Origin: Lachnospiraceae bacterium
GTDB taxonomy: Bacteria; Bacillota; Clostridia; Lachnospirales; Lachnospiraceae
Direction: 5' to 3'
Assembly: GCA_014804225.1 (NCBI GenBank)
Contig: JAAVAF010000131.1
Span: forward strand, 1-9,391
DNA: 9,391 nucleotides
Under the pieces are notes generated by a model. The model had not been told where the DNA came from. It did no database searches and worked only from the letters and a program-made list of their open reading frames with translations. Shown piece after piece: positions 1-5,947 of the stretch. Each line of letters opens with the position of its first letter. Positions within the stretch are counted from its first letter, which is position 1. A program made the translations under genes and the position numbers.

Positions 1-1
1 C

Positions 2-34
2 AAAAAGAGCAGATGATGTACTCATCTGCCCTTT
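2..34 (-). terminator. Intrinsic terminator of the TPM-like/pspA unit
   Basis: Read on the minus strand, an 8-bp perfect stem (GCAGATGA / TCATCTGC, loop GTACA) extends through one G-U wobble into a further A/G-T/C stretch, giving about 13 paired positions. It is followed by TTTTTG. It lies about 18 bp after the pspA stop codon, which is the normal place for a rho-independent terminator. The stem and U-tract are seen directly; the function is inferred. Confidence 0.85.
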
Positions 35-51
35 ACAAAGCCTTCAAAAAA

Positions 52-735
52 CTACACGCCGAGTTTCGCTTTCATCGCCGCAAGCTCCTCATCAACCGAT
101 GCAGAACTTCCGCTGTCCGCATACTTCTCGGTCAAACTATCTACGCTTACATCAAGGGAATTGAGTTCTGCCGCAGCATTCGCCTCCGCAAGCATTCGCT
201 CTGCTTTCTGTTCGTACTTGTTAAACGCCTCCGTATTAACTGTGCTGTTCGCCTTTGCCGCAGTATTGTTAATCTGTTCCTGTGCTTTCGCCATGGAAAT
301 CTTTGCCTTTGCCGCATCTTTACGCTGCTCCAGCTCTTCGATATTACGCACAAGCTTATTGTAGCCTTCTTTCATCATCTCTGCATTCTTCTGTGCAACG
401 GCAAGATTCTGTGCAAGGCTTTCACGCGTCACTTCAAGGTTTTGCTTTGCAGAAATCAGAGTACGCGCATCGCCCTCATTCCCCGCCTTCAATGCATTTT
501 CCGCTGCTTTCTGCTTTTTGGCAATGCTTTCATCACACTCTTTCAGCCTTTTTTCGGCAAGTTCTACATCTGCCATCACTGCAGCCGTATCGCGCTTAAT
601 ATCTGCTAAATCTCTCTTGTAATCCACAAGAAGCTGGTCGATCATTTTTGCGGGATCCTCGCACTTATCTAAAATCGCGTTCAGATTCGCCTCCAAAATT
701 TTCGGTATTCTTCCTAATGTATCCATCAATCCCAT
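52..735 (-). CDS. pspA: PspA/IM30 (Vipp1) family envelope-stress protein
   Basis: This 227-residue protein belongs to the PspA/IM30 family, peripheral inner-membrane proteins of the ESCRT-III superfamily that oligomerise on damaged or stressed membranes and limit proton leakage. The N-terminus is the usual amphipathic helix leading into the signature stretch NLNAILDKCEDPAKMIDQL (about residues 17-35). It is followed by long Ala/Lys/Glu-rich coiled-coil helices to about residue 190. The tail from about 190 to 227 (SLDVSVDSLTEKYADSGSSA, then DEELAAMKAKLGV) matches the short acidic C-terminal helix of the family. Length is normal (about 220-230). The first ATG was chosen because MGLMDTLGRI aligns with the family N-terminus; an AAAGGCAGG-like site lies upstream. 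It starts 40 bp after the TPM-like gene and is surely cotranscribed with it. No pspF, pspB/C or liaF homologue is in the window, so the regulator is unknown. Confidence 0.93.
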   Translation of the reverse strand: MGLMDTLGRIPKILEANLNAILDKCEDPAKMIDQLLVDYKRDLADIKRDTAAVMADVELAEKRLKECDESIAKKQKAAENALKAGNEGDARTLISAKQNLEVTRESLAQNLAVAQKNAEMMKEGYNKLVRNIEELEQRKDAAKAKISMAKAQEQINNTAAKANSTVNTEAFNKYEQKAERMLAEANAAAELNSLDVSVDSLTEKYADSGSSASVDEELAAMKAKLGV

Positions 736-775
736 TGTTTTACCTGCCTTTCTTTATTTTGATCCTATTTATCAA

Positions 776-1792
776 TTATTTTAAATACTTATCCTCAAGG
801 TTATCCGATACCATTGTGTCAATCGGTGTATTTAAAATCTTTGCCTCTTCTTCTGCCTTTTCCTTAGCACGCTTATTTTTTTGTTTGATAACCGTCACAA
901 GCACAACTCCGACAACGATCACAACACACAAAATTATCATCCATTTTATGATGTCCTTTCCCGTTGTCGACACATGCATGATAACGTCTGCTGTGTTGTT
1001 GAACGCATTGATGAAAACATCATCCGTTTCCGCGTCCGTATACCAATATCGGTCAATATAACTCCAAAAGATTTCTATCGCCTCAGAATCCATGACAGAC
1101 GATGTCTCATATCCGTTTGCATACGCCATATATCCAACATCGTTATCGGTATCTTCCTCTGCAAAATACACAAAGAGGAAAATATTTTCCGTATCAAAAT
1201 TCTCGTCATAATACTCCGTTGCCCACCGCTCTTTTTGTGCGTCTGTGGCAAGCGTAGAATCATATGCTCTCAAAATGATATACGGCTGAACACCTGTTTC
1301 CTCCCAAAATTCCTTCAGTCTTGATGCCGTCCTTGACGTGTTGTTAAACCAACCAAGTTCATCAATGATACAGTCATTCATATAGGCGTTCTTGGTGTCA
1401 ATCTTCTCCCGCACGATTGTACTTTTCATATCCTTGTAGGAATACTGCTGACTCGTACTTCGAAAAGCACCCGAAAGCGCTATCATCAGCCCCAACACCA
1501 TGAGCACAACCAATAACGTAACGGAAAATCTACTGTATCCGCCATACCCACCGTATCCGTAATGTCTGCGCCCGTAATACCCGTATCTTCTAGGCGGTGG
1601 CGGCATTCCCGGTCCCGTATGCATTGACGGCGGCGTTGAACCCCTATAGCTGTAACTTCCTCTGCTACTACTTCCGGCTCTGCTGTGGCTTCCACCACCG
1701 CTGCTCACGCGATGCCCACCGCTTGACCTGGCAGAACTGTGTCCGCCTCCCGAAGACCTGTGTCCGCCTCCCCCGGCGCCTGCTCTCCCCAT
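776..1792 (-). CDS. Two-TM protein with TPM-like outer domain and low-complexity N-terminus
   Basis: I do not recognise a named gene. The 338-residue protein has four visible parts. Residues 1-50 are almost only Gly, Ser, Arg and His; 54-88 are Pro-rich then Gly/Tyr/Arg-rich (GYYGRRHYGYGGYGGY). A first membrane helix covers about 89-108. A soluble domain covers about 115-275. A second membrane helix covers about 282-302 and is followed by a charged Lys/Glu tail. The soluble part (DELGWFNN, then TGVQPYIILRAYDS, then ENIFLFVYF and GYMAYANGYET) resembles the TPM (YgcG/Psb32-like) fold in its order of 'TGVQPYIIL' and 'LFVYF' strands, but the match is by eye. The positive N-terminus predicts N-in topology with the TPM-like domain outside. 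GAGG precedes the start at proper spacing. It is the first gene of the pspA unit, so a membrane-stress or membrane-protein-quality role is inferred only from context. Confidence 0.8.
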   Translation of the reverse strand: MGRAGAGGGGHRSSGGGHSSARSSGGHRVSSGGGSHSRAGSSSRGSYSYRGSTPPSMHTGPGMPPPPRRYGYYGRRHYGYGGYGGYSRFSVTLLVVLMVLGLMIALSGAFRSTSQQYSYKDMKSTIVREKIDTKNAYMNDCIIDELGWFNNTSRTASRLKEFWEETGVQPYIILRAYDSTLATDAQKERWATEYYDENFDTENIFLFVYFAEEDTDNDVGYMAYANGYETSSVMDSEAIEIFWSYIDRYWYTDAETDDVFINAFNNTADVIMHVSTTGKDIIKWMIILCVVIVVGVVLVTVIKQKNKRAKEKAEEEAKILNTPIDTMVSDNLEDKYLK

Positions 1793-1851
1793 ATTTTACC
1801 TCATTTCTGTGCTTTTTGTCGCGCACACTGCAATGTTTCCATTTCTTTTTC

Positions 1852-1880
1852 AGTTTATAAGTTATTGTTTCTTTTGTCAA
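1852..1880 (-). promoter_or_regulatory. Probable sigma-A promoter of the TPM-like/pspA unit
   Basis: On the minus strand a perfect TTGACA (1875-1880) is followed, 17 bp on, by TAAACT (1852-1857); an overlapping TATAAA at 15-bp spacing is an alternative -10. The 5' leader would be about 55-60 nt before the ATG at 1792. The -35 hexamer is seen directly; the choice of -10 is less certain. Confidence 0.6.
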
Positions 1881-1884
1881 TAAC
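1861..1884. repeat. Perfect dyad GTTATTG-N10-CAATAAC over the pspA-unit promoter
   Basis: Two perfect 7-bp inverted arms, GTTATTG (1861-1867) and CAATAAC (1878-1884), are separated by 10 bp. The right arm overlaps the -35 box of the minus-strand promoter and the left arm lies in its spacer, the position expected of a repressor operator. No regulator gene is nearby and I do not recognise the box. In AT-rich DNA a chance dyad of this size is possible. Confidence 0.4.
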
Positions 1885-1898
1885 AAAACCTGCAAATG

Positions 1899-1927
1899 TT
1901 GACAGTCACCACACAAGCGCATAAAAT
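1899..1927 (+). promoter_or_regulatory. Sigma-A promoter of rarA
   Basis: TTGACA (1899-1904) is a perfect -35 box and TAAAAT (1922-1927) a 5/6 -10 box, with exactly 17 bp between them. The predicted transcript starts about 28 nt before the rarA ATG. It is back-to-back with the pspA-unit promoter: the two -35 boxes are only 18 bp apart. Confidence 0.8.
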
Positions 1928-1962
1928 AAATACACAAAGAAAAAGGGAAAGAAGGTACAAAA

Positions 1963-3279
1963 ATGACACAGCTAAGCCTTTTTGATGACAGGAACACAAG
2001 CGTCCCACTTGCAAGCCGATTGCGTCCGGAAACGTTATCGGAATATGTAGGGCAACAGCACTTGCTTGGCGAAGGAAAAATTCTGCGTCAATTGATTGAT
2101 AAAGACCAAATTTCTTCTATGATTTTCTGGGGACCACCCGGCGTTGGAAAAACGACACTGGCACGGATTATTTCCGCACGAACGAATGCCTCTTTTGTAG
2201 AGTTCAGCGCAGTGACCAGCGGCATTAAAGAAATTAAAGAAGTAATGGCGCAAGCGGAACAAAACCGTCTTATGGGTATTCGAACACTTTTGTTTACTGA
2301 CGAAATCCACCGTTTTAATAAGGCGCAGCAGGATGCGTTTCTGCCCTATGTGGAGAAAGGCAGCATTATCTTGATTGGTGCAACGACTGAAAATCCGTCC
2401 TTTGAAATCAATTCCGCTCTTCTTTCCCGCTGCAAAGTATTTGTATTAAAATCGCTTGATGAAACAGATTTAACAGAACTCCTTACCCATGCACTGACAA
2501 GCCCTAAAGGATTCGGAACAACGCAGATAACAATAGAACAATCACATCTTAGGGCGATTGCCCGCTTTGCAAACGGTGATGCCAGAACCGCGCTCAACAC
2601 GCTCGAAATGGCAGTATTAAACGGAGAAATTAACAGCAACGGAACAATTCATGTAAACAATGAAGTGCTTTCTCAGTGCATGAACCGTCGCTCTCTGCTA
2701 TACGACAAAAACGGGGAAGAACACTATAACCTAATATCAGCACTCCATAAATCGATGCGCAACAGCGATCCCGACGCGGCAGTTTATTGGCTCTGCCGCA
2801 TGCTGGACGGCGGCGAAGAACCGCTCTATATTGCCAGAAGACTGGTGCGCTTTGCCAGTGAGGATATCGGCATTGCAGACTCACAAGCATTACAGGTGGC
2901 AGTTGCCGCTTATCAGGCATGCCATTTTCTGGGAATGCCCGAATGTGACGTGCATTTAACGCATGCTGTTGTTTATCTGTCTATGGCGCCTAAATCCAAT
3001 GCTCTATATGTCGCGTGCGAGCATGCAAAAAAAGATGTCAGAGAACTTCCCGCGGAACCTGTTCCTCTTCAAATCTGCAACGCACCGACTGCACTGATGG
3101 AAGAATTGGATTACGGAAAAGGATATATCTATGCCCATGATACGGAAGAAAAACTTTCCAAAATGAAATGTCTTCCCGAAAGTCTTGCAGGGAGGCGATA
3201 TTATTTGCCAACTGAGGAAGGCAATGAAAAAGCGGTAAAAGAACGGTTATCGGAAATTCTTGCGTGGAAAAACAGTTGA
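1963..3279 (+). CDS. rarA: Replication-associated recombination protein RarA (MgsA) AAA+ ATPase
   Basis: RarA is a clamp-loader-like AAA+ ATPase that acts at stalled or gapped replication forks together with SSB and recombination proteins. The 438-residue protein shows the whole set of ATPase motifs: Walker A GPPGVGKT (57-64), Walker B LLFTDEIH (109-116), sensor 1 GATTENP (139-145) and an arginine finger in SALLSRC (R156). The C-terminal half contains the family's tetramerisation region, including SDPDAAVYWLCRMLDGGE, the stretch RRLVRFASEDIG and, near the end, the conserved RRYYLPTEEG. Length fits the family. The ATG is preceded by GAAGG at suitable spacing and by a near-consensus promoter, so the start is well supported. 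Residues 3-7 are QLSLF, identical to the consensus of beta-clamp-binding peptides. The gene stands alone, divergent from the pspA unit and convergent with the AhpF-like gene. Confidence 0.96.
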   Translation: MTQLSLFDDRNTSVPLASRLRPETLSEYVGQQHLLGEGKILRQLIDKDQISSMIFWGPPGVGKTTLARIISARTNASFVEFSAVTSGIKEIKEVMAQAEQNRLMGIRTLLFTDEIHRFNKAQQDAFLPYVEKGSIILIGATTENPSFEINSALLSRCKVFVLKSLDETDLTELLTHALTSPKGFGTTQITIEQSHLRAIARFANGDARTALNTLEMAVLNGEINSNGTIHVNNEVLSQCMNRRSLLYDKNGEEHYNLISALHKSMRNSDPDAAVYWLCRMLDGGEEPLYIARRLVRFASEDIGIADSQALQVAVAAYQACHFLGMPECDVHLTHAVVYLSMAPKSNALYVACEHAKKDVRELPAEPVPLQICNAPTALMEELDYGKGYIYAHDTEEKLSKMKCLPESLAGRRYYLPTEEGNEKAVKERLSEILAWKNS

Positions 3280-3292
3280 TACATGTTTAAAA

Positions 3293-3318
3293 GCAGGGCC
3301 AAAATCAGCCCTGCATCT
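3293..3318 (-). terminator. Terminator hairpin at the end of the AhpF-like gene
   Basis: Read on the minus strand: GCAGGGC, loop TGATTTTG, GCCCTGC, then TTTTAAA (the U-rich side is at 3289-3292). The stem is a perfect 7 bp and G/C-rich. The stop codon TGA of the flavoprotein gene sits in the loop, so the left arm is coding sequence. The U-tract is short (four). On the plus strand, after rarA, no T-run follows the hairpin, so it is a poor terminator in that direction. Confidence 0.65.
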
Positions 3319-4963
3319 TCTCCAATATCCCAACGATTTCCGCAACACCTTTCTTTCCGAAAAGCACCTCTTTCCCCTCGTCAATGACAAGACACGGAAC
3401 CGCCATAATGCTATATTTTTCCCGAAACTCCGGAAATTTTGACAAATCGTACATTTCCGCTTCTATCGTGTCCGAAAGCGCGGCAATTTTCTGCGTCGCC
3501 ATCACGACCTCAGGACAGTTTGTACAGCTCAACGTCGCCATCACCTGTAACAGATGCTTCTGTTTCAATTCCCGTATGCGATGCTCTGTGTTCTCACCAA
3601 TGCTCTGCCCTACGCCTGCCGCATTGTAAAGTGCTACCACAAACGAGTTAAACTCATGTCCTCCGGGTACACTGTAATAACGAATTCCAACGCTTCCCTT
3701 TTCATTGCAAATTTCAATATAAGGCTTTTCATCTCCTGTCCGAAGCGTTTCCTCATCAATTTCGGATTTTACCTTATCGTGAATCCCGACAAGTTCATTT
3801 ACAAAACCTTCAAGTTCTGCCGAAACTGGGTCCTGTGCAATCACAGCCCTGATAATCACTTCATGCTCAAACTTTTCAAAAACATCAAAAAGCTGTTTGC
3901 GCATTTGCTCATTTAAAAAGCCATCTTTTCCCGTACTCTCTCCATGACTATCAGAAATATTCGGATTAACTTCCGTCTGCGTTGTCACCTGCTTAGGCTT
4001 ACCAAGTTTCAGCCTTTCGCGCGTTTCCGAAATATATCTTTCCAATGAGGTCGCCGCAATCGCTCCGTCCGAAACCGCAGTCACAACCTGACGCAGATTT
4101 TTAATACACACATCTCCAGCCGCATACACGCCCTCAATATTGGTTTTCTGATTTTGGTCAGTCACAACATACCCCTGTTCGTTTAATACAATCTTATCCT
4201 TGATCATATCTGTTGCAGGCGCATATCCTACAAACACAAAAATACCGATATTTCCGCCGTCCTCTGCTCTGTACTCACTGACCGTTCCTGTTTTGTTATC
4301 CCTTATCTTAGCATACTCTACCGTTTTTTGTCCGCCTGCCTCAATCAGCTCTGTTTCAAACCGAACTTCAATCTGCGGATAATTCTTAAGCTGTTCATAC
4401 ACACCGCGCGCACATGTAAAGTTCTCCGTTACCACAAGCATTGTTACTTTTTTGGCATACTTTGTAAGGAACATGGATTCCTCCACAGCGGCAAATCCAC
4501 CGCCAACGACAAGCACCTCTCTTCCGGTAAAAAACTCTCCGTCACAGGTCGCACAGTACGCCACACCGCGTCCCTTAAACTCCTCCTCACCTTGAAAACC
4601 AAGATGTCTTGGATTCGCGCCGAGCGCAAGCACGATACCAAGTGTTTGATAAAGTGTACCGTCCGTCGTTGTCACTTGCTTGACATCCTTAGTCATATCA
4701 ATATCGGAAACATTTGCAATCGCAAACTCAGCACCAAAATGCTGTGCCTGAAGTCGCATGTTTTCCGTGAGTTCGCTTCCACTTGATTTTTGCACACCCG
4801 GATAATTCACAATATCCGAGGTAATCGTAATCTGACCACCAAAACGCTCTTTTTCCAACACAATCACACGATATTTCGCACGTCCCAGATAGATAGCGGC
4901 AGAAAGCCCCGCCGGACCTCCGCCTATAATCACTGCATCATATAAATTCTTATTCTCTTCCAT
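3305..4963 (-). CDS. ahpF: AhpF-like NADH:peroxiredoxin reductase with swapped domain order
   Basis: This 552-residue flavoprotein should pass electrons from NAD(P)H through FAD and two disulfides to AhpC, encoded just upstream. Residues 1-315 are a thioredoxin-reductase core: FAD motif GGGPAG (14-19), redox pair CATC (137-140), nucleotide motif GGGFAA (154-159) and second FAD motif GVYAAGD (278-284). The HRR-x3-R signature that binds the NADPH 2'-phosphate in thioredoxin reductases is absent after the nucleotide site (MLVVTENFTCAR instead), so NADH is the likely donor. About 30 linker residues follow. Residues 349-552 match the double thioredoxin-fold domain that lies at the N-terminus of classical AhpF: GGHEFNSFVVALYNA, then LSCTNCPEVV (redox pair C480/C483), then the cis-Pro loop MAVPCLVI. 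The order is therefore reversed relative to enteric AhpF. The start has a GGGAGA site somewhat far upstream (11 nt). TrxR-type annotation is the alternative; the AhpC partner and C-terminal domain favour AhpF function. Confidence 0.9.
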   Translation of the reverse strand: MEENKNLYDAVIIGGGPAGLSAAIYLGRAKYRVIVLEKERFGGQITITSDIVNYPGVQKSSGSELTENMRLQAQHFGAEFAIANVSDIDMTKDVKQVTTTDGTLYQTLGIVLALGANPRHLGFQGEEEFKGRGVAYCATCDGEFFTGREVLVVGGGFAAVEESMFLTKYAKKVTMLVVTENFTCARGVYEQLKNYPQIEVRFETELIEAGGQKTVEYAKIRDNKTGTVSEYRAEDGGNIGIFVFVGYAPATDMIKDKIVLNEQGYVVTDQNQKTNIEGVYAAGDVCIKNLRQVVTAVSDGAIAATSLERYISETRERLKLGKPKQVTTQTEVNPNISDSHGESTGKDGFLNEQMRKQLFDVFEKFEHEVIIRAVIAQDPVSAELEGFVNELVGIHDKVKSEIDEETLRTGDEKPYIEICNEKGSVGIRYYSVPGGHEFNSFVVALYNAAGVGQSIGENTEHRIRELKQKHLLQVMATLSCTNCPEVVMATQKIAALSDTIEAEMYDLSKFPEFREKYSIMAVPCLVIDEGKEVLFGKKGVAEIVGILEKMQG

Positions 4964-5012
4964 ATTTCTAAAAATCTCCCATTCTTACGCAACCTGCGAA
5001 TTCTTGACAGCG

Positions 5013-5097
5013 AAAAGCGTAAGCTTTTTGATGTATGCAAGTGTAATCACAAATTTGCAAAACGAACAAGTTCGTTTGTGAAAAATTTATTTTTCAC
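5013..5097 (-). other. Three consecutive hairpins in the ahpC-ahpF intergenic region
   Basis: Three perfect dyads lie in the 130-bp gap: GTGAAAAA-ttta-TTTTTCAC (5078-5097, taking in the ahpC stop codon), AAACGAAC-aa-GTTCGTTT (5060-5077, directly abutting the first) and AAAAGC-gtaa-GCTTTT (5013-5028). None has a strong minus-strand U-tract after it. No convincing promoter for the downstream gene is visible, so the two genes are probably cotranscribed. The hairpins may act as a leaky terminator, RNase barrier or processing site that lets AhpC be made in excess of its reductase. The pairing is seen; the function is inferred. Confidence 0.5.
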
Positions 5098-5657
5098 AGT
5101 ATACCCACTAAATCAAGACTCGGTTTCAAGGTTTCTCCGCCAGGCTGCCACTTCGCCGGACACACTTCATCGCCATGCTCTGCCACAAACTGTAATGCCT
5201 GCACTTTCCGCAAAAGCTCGTCGGCATTTCTACCTACATTTCCGGCACTGATTTCATACGCCACGATTTTCCCTTCAGGATTAATAACGAACGTACCTCG
5301 CTCTGCCTGTCCATCTTTTTCGATCAGTACGTCAAAATCAATGCACAGTGCATGTGTCGGATCTGCAAGCATCGGATATTCCAGTTTTTTAATACGTTCT
5401 GACGCGTCCTTCCATGCCTTATGAACAAAATGAGAGTCTGTGGATACCGCATAGATCTCGCAGCCTAATTTTTGAAATTCCTGATATTTTTCCTGCAAAT
5501 CCTCAAGCTCTGTCGGACACACAAAGGTAAAGTCCGCAGGATAAAAGAAAAATACCGCCCACTTTCCCAAAATATCCTTTTTAGATACCGTTGTAAAGTT
5601 ATCCTTGTGAAATGCGTTGACTGTGAAATCACCTATTTCTTTTAAAATCATTGACAT
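5094..5657 (-). CDS. ahpC: AhpC-type 2-Cys peroxiredoxin
   Basis: AhpC reduces hydrogen peroxide and organic hydroperoxides in the cytoplasm and is recycled by AhpF. The 187-residue protein has the peroxiredoxin active site P-x3-T-x2-C in FFYPADFTFVCPTEL (P40, T44, peroxidatic C47), the conserved Arg in AERGTFV (R120) and the resolving Cys in GDEVCPAKW (C166). It can be aligned end to end with enteric AhpC, which is also 187 residues, including the ending PSLDLVGxx. The start at 5657 was chosen over an in-frame ATG 27 codons upstream (5738). AAGGAGG sits 7 nt before the internal ATG, the family alignment begins there, and the upstream ATG has no ribosome binding site. The reductase gene follows 130 bp downstream on the same strand. 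The divergent upstream region carries two dyads that could be peroxide- or redox-responsive operators, though neither is a clear PerR box. Confidence 0.97.
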   Translation of the reverse strand: MSMILKEIGDFTVNAFHKDNFTTVSKKDILGKWAVFFFYPADFTFVCPTELEDLQEKYQEFQKLGCEIYAVSTDSHFVHKAWKDASERIKKLEYPMLADPTHALCIDFDVLIEKDGQAERGTFVINPEGKIVAYEISAGNVGRNADELLRKVQALQFVAEHGDEVCPAKWQPGGETLKPSLDLVGIL

Positions 5658-5664
5658 ATTTAAT

Positions 5665-5671
5665 CCTCCTT
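5665..5671 (-). promoter_or_regulatory. Ribosome binding site that fixes the ahpC start
   Basis: On the minus strand AAGGAGG is followed by ATTAAAT and then ATG. It is a perfect anti-16S match at optimal spacing and decides for the 187-residue AhpC over a 214-residue reading. Confidence 0.9.
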
Positions 5672-5740
5672 GTTTTTCGAAGAAAAATGCGACTGTCCTT
5701 ACAGGAGCAGAGGATTTTCCTCCTTTTTTATCTAGCATTG

Positions 5741-5760
5741 ATAAAAAGCAGACTTTTTAT
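5741..5760. repeat. 20-bp dyad in the ahpC leader/promoter region
   Basis: ATAAAAAG (5741-5748) and CTTTTTAT (5753-5760) are perfect 8-bp arms around CAGA. It lies just downstream of a TTGACA on the minus strand, so it could be an operator near the transcription start or an RNA hairpin in the ahpC 5' leader. A further small stem GAGGA-ttt-TCCTC (5710-5722) lies closer to ahpC and pairs with an AGGAGG-like stretch that has no start codon. Confidence 0.4.
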
Positions 5761-5773
5761 TCATTTTATTTTA

Positions 5774-5826
5774 TGTCAATGAAATTTAGACAGTTATATG
5801 TTACAGATATTAGTAATTACTAACAA
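5774..5826 (-). promoter_or_regulatory. Candidate ahpC promoter region
   Basis: Two possibilities are visible on the minus strand. TTGACA at 5774-5779 is a perfect -35 but has no good -10 at 16-18 bp. TTGTTA at 5821-5826 with TAACAT at 5798-5803 has exact 17-bp spacing but only 4/6 matches in each box. In the second case the palindrome at 5810-5823 would lie in the spacer and touch the -35, a classical repressor position. I cannot choose between them. Confidence 0.35.
5810..5823. repeat. Perfect 14-bp palindrome TTAGTAATTACTAA, possible operator
   Basis: The sequence is identical to its reverse complement over 14 bp. It lies in the divergent gap between ahpC and the comFB-like gene, upstream of both putative start sites. 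It does not fit the PerR box (TTATAAT-N-ATTATAA) closely, nor the Rex or OhrR boxes. A dimeric regulator acting on one or both genes is inferred. Confidence 0.4.
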
Positions 5827-5863
5827 AAATTTACAAAAAAATAAAAACTTTCTAAAAATAATG

Positions 5864-5892
5864 TTGATTACTTGTTTAAAATGTAATAAAAT
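5864..5892 (+). promoter_or_regulatory. Sigma-A promoter of the comFB-like gene
   Basis: TTGATT (5864-5869) and TAAAAT (5887-5892) are separated by exactly 17 bp. The transcript would begin near 5900, leaving a leader of about 48 nt before the GTG start. Confidence 0.7.
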
Positions 5893-5947
5893 AATACTTG
5901 TAGTATATTATGATATGCTGCTATTAAATTTCAAGGGGGAACCTGTC

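Noticed and set aside
13..609. Long plus-strand open frame opposite pspA (198 codons)
   Set aside because: It is the antisense shadow of the Ala/Lys/Glu-rich pspA coding sequence, with a Cys/Leu/Arg-rich composition unlike a real protein and no ribosome binding site.
1668..1997. Minus-strand open frame spanning the rarA-pspA intergenic region
   Set aside because: It crosses two promoters and overlaps both real genes; the composition is Lys/Arg-rich and unlike a protein, and no ribosome binding site is evident.
3293..3314. rarA terminator on the plus strand
   Set aside because: The hairpin is shared with the convergent gene, but no T-run follows it on the plus strand, so I assign it only to the minus strand.
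5003..5029. Plus-strand TTGACA at 5003-5008 followed by a hairpin and T-run in the ahpC-ahpF gap
   Set aside because: No -10 box at suitable spacing and no plus-strand gene downstream; an antisense RNA is possible but unsupported.
5658..5738. 27-residue N-terminal extension of AhpC from an upstream ATG
   Set aside because: There is no ribosome binding site before the upstream ATG, while AAGGAGG lies 7 nt before the internal ATG where the family alignment begins.
5798..5947. N-terminal extension of the ComFB-like protein
   Set aside because: The extension would overlap its own promoter, has no ribosome binding site, and is absent from the family; AAGGGGGA before GTG at 5948 decides the start.
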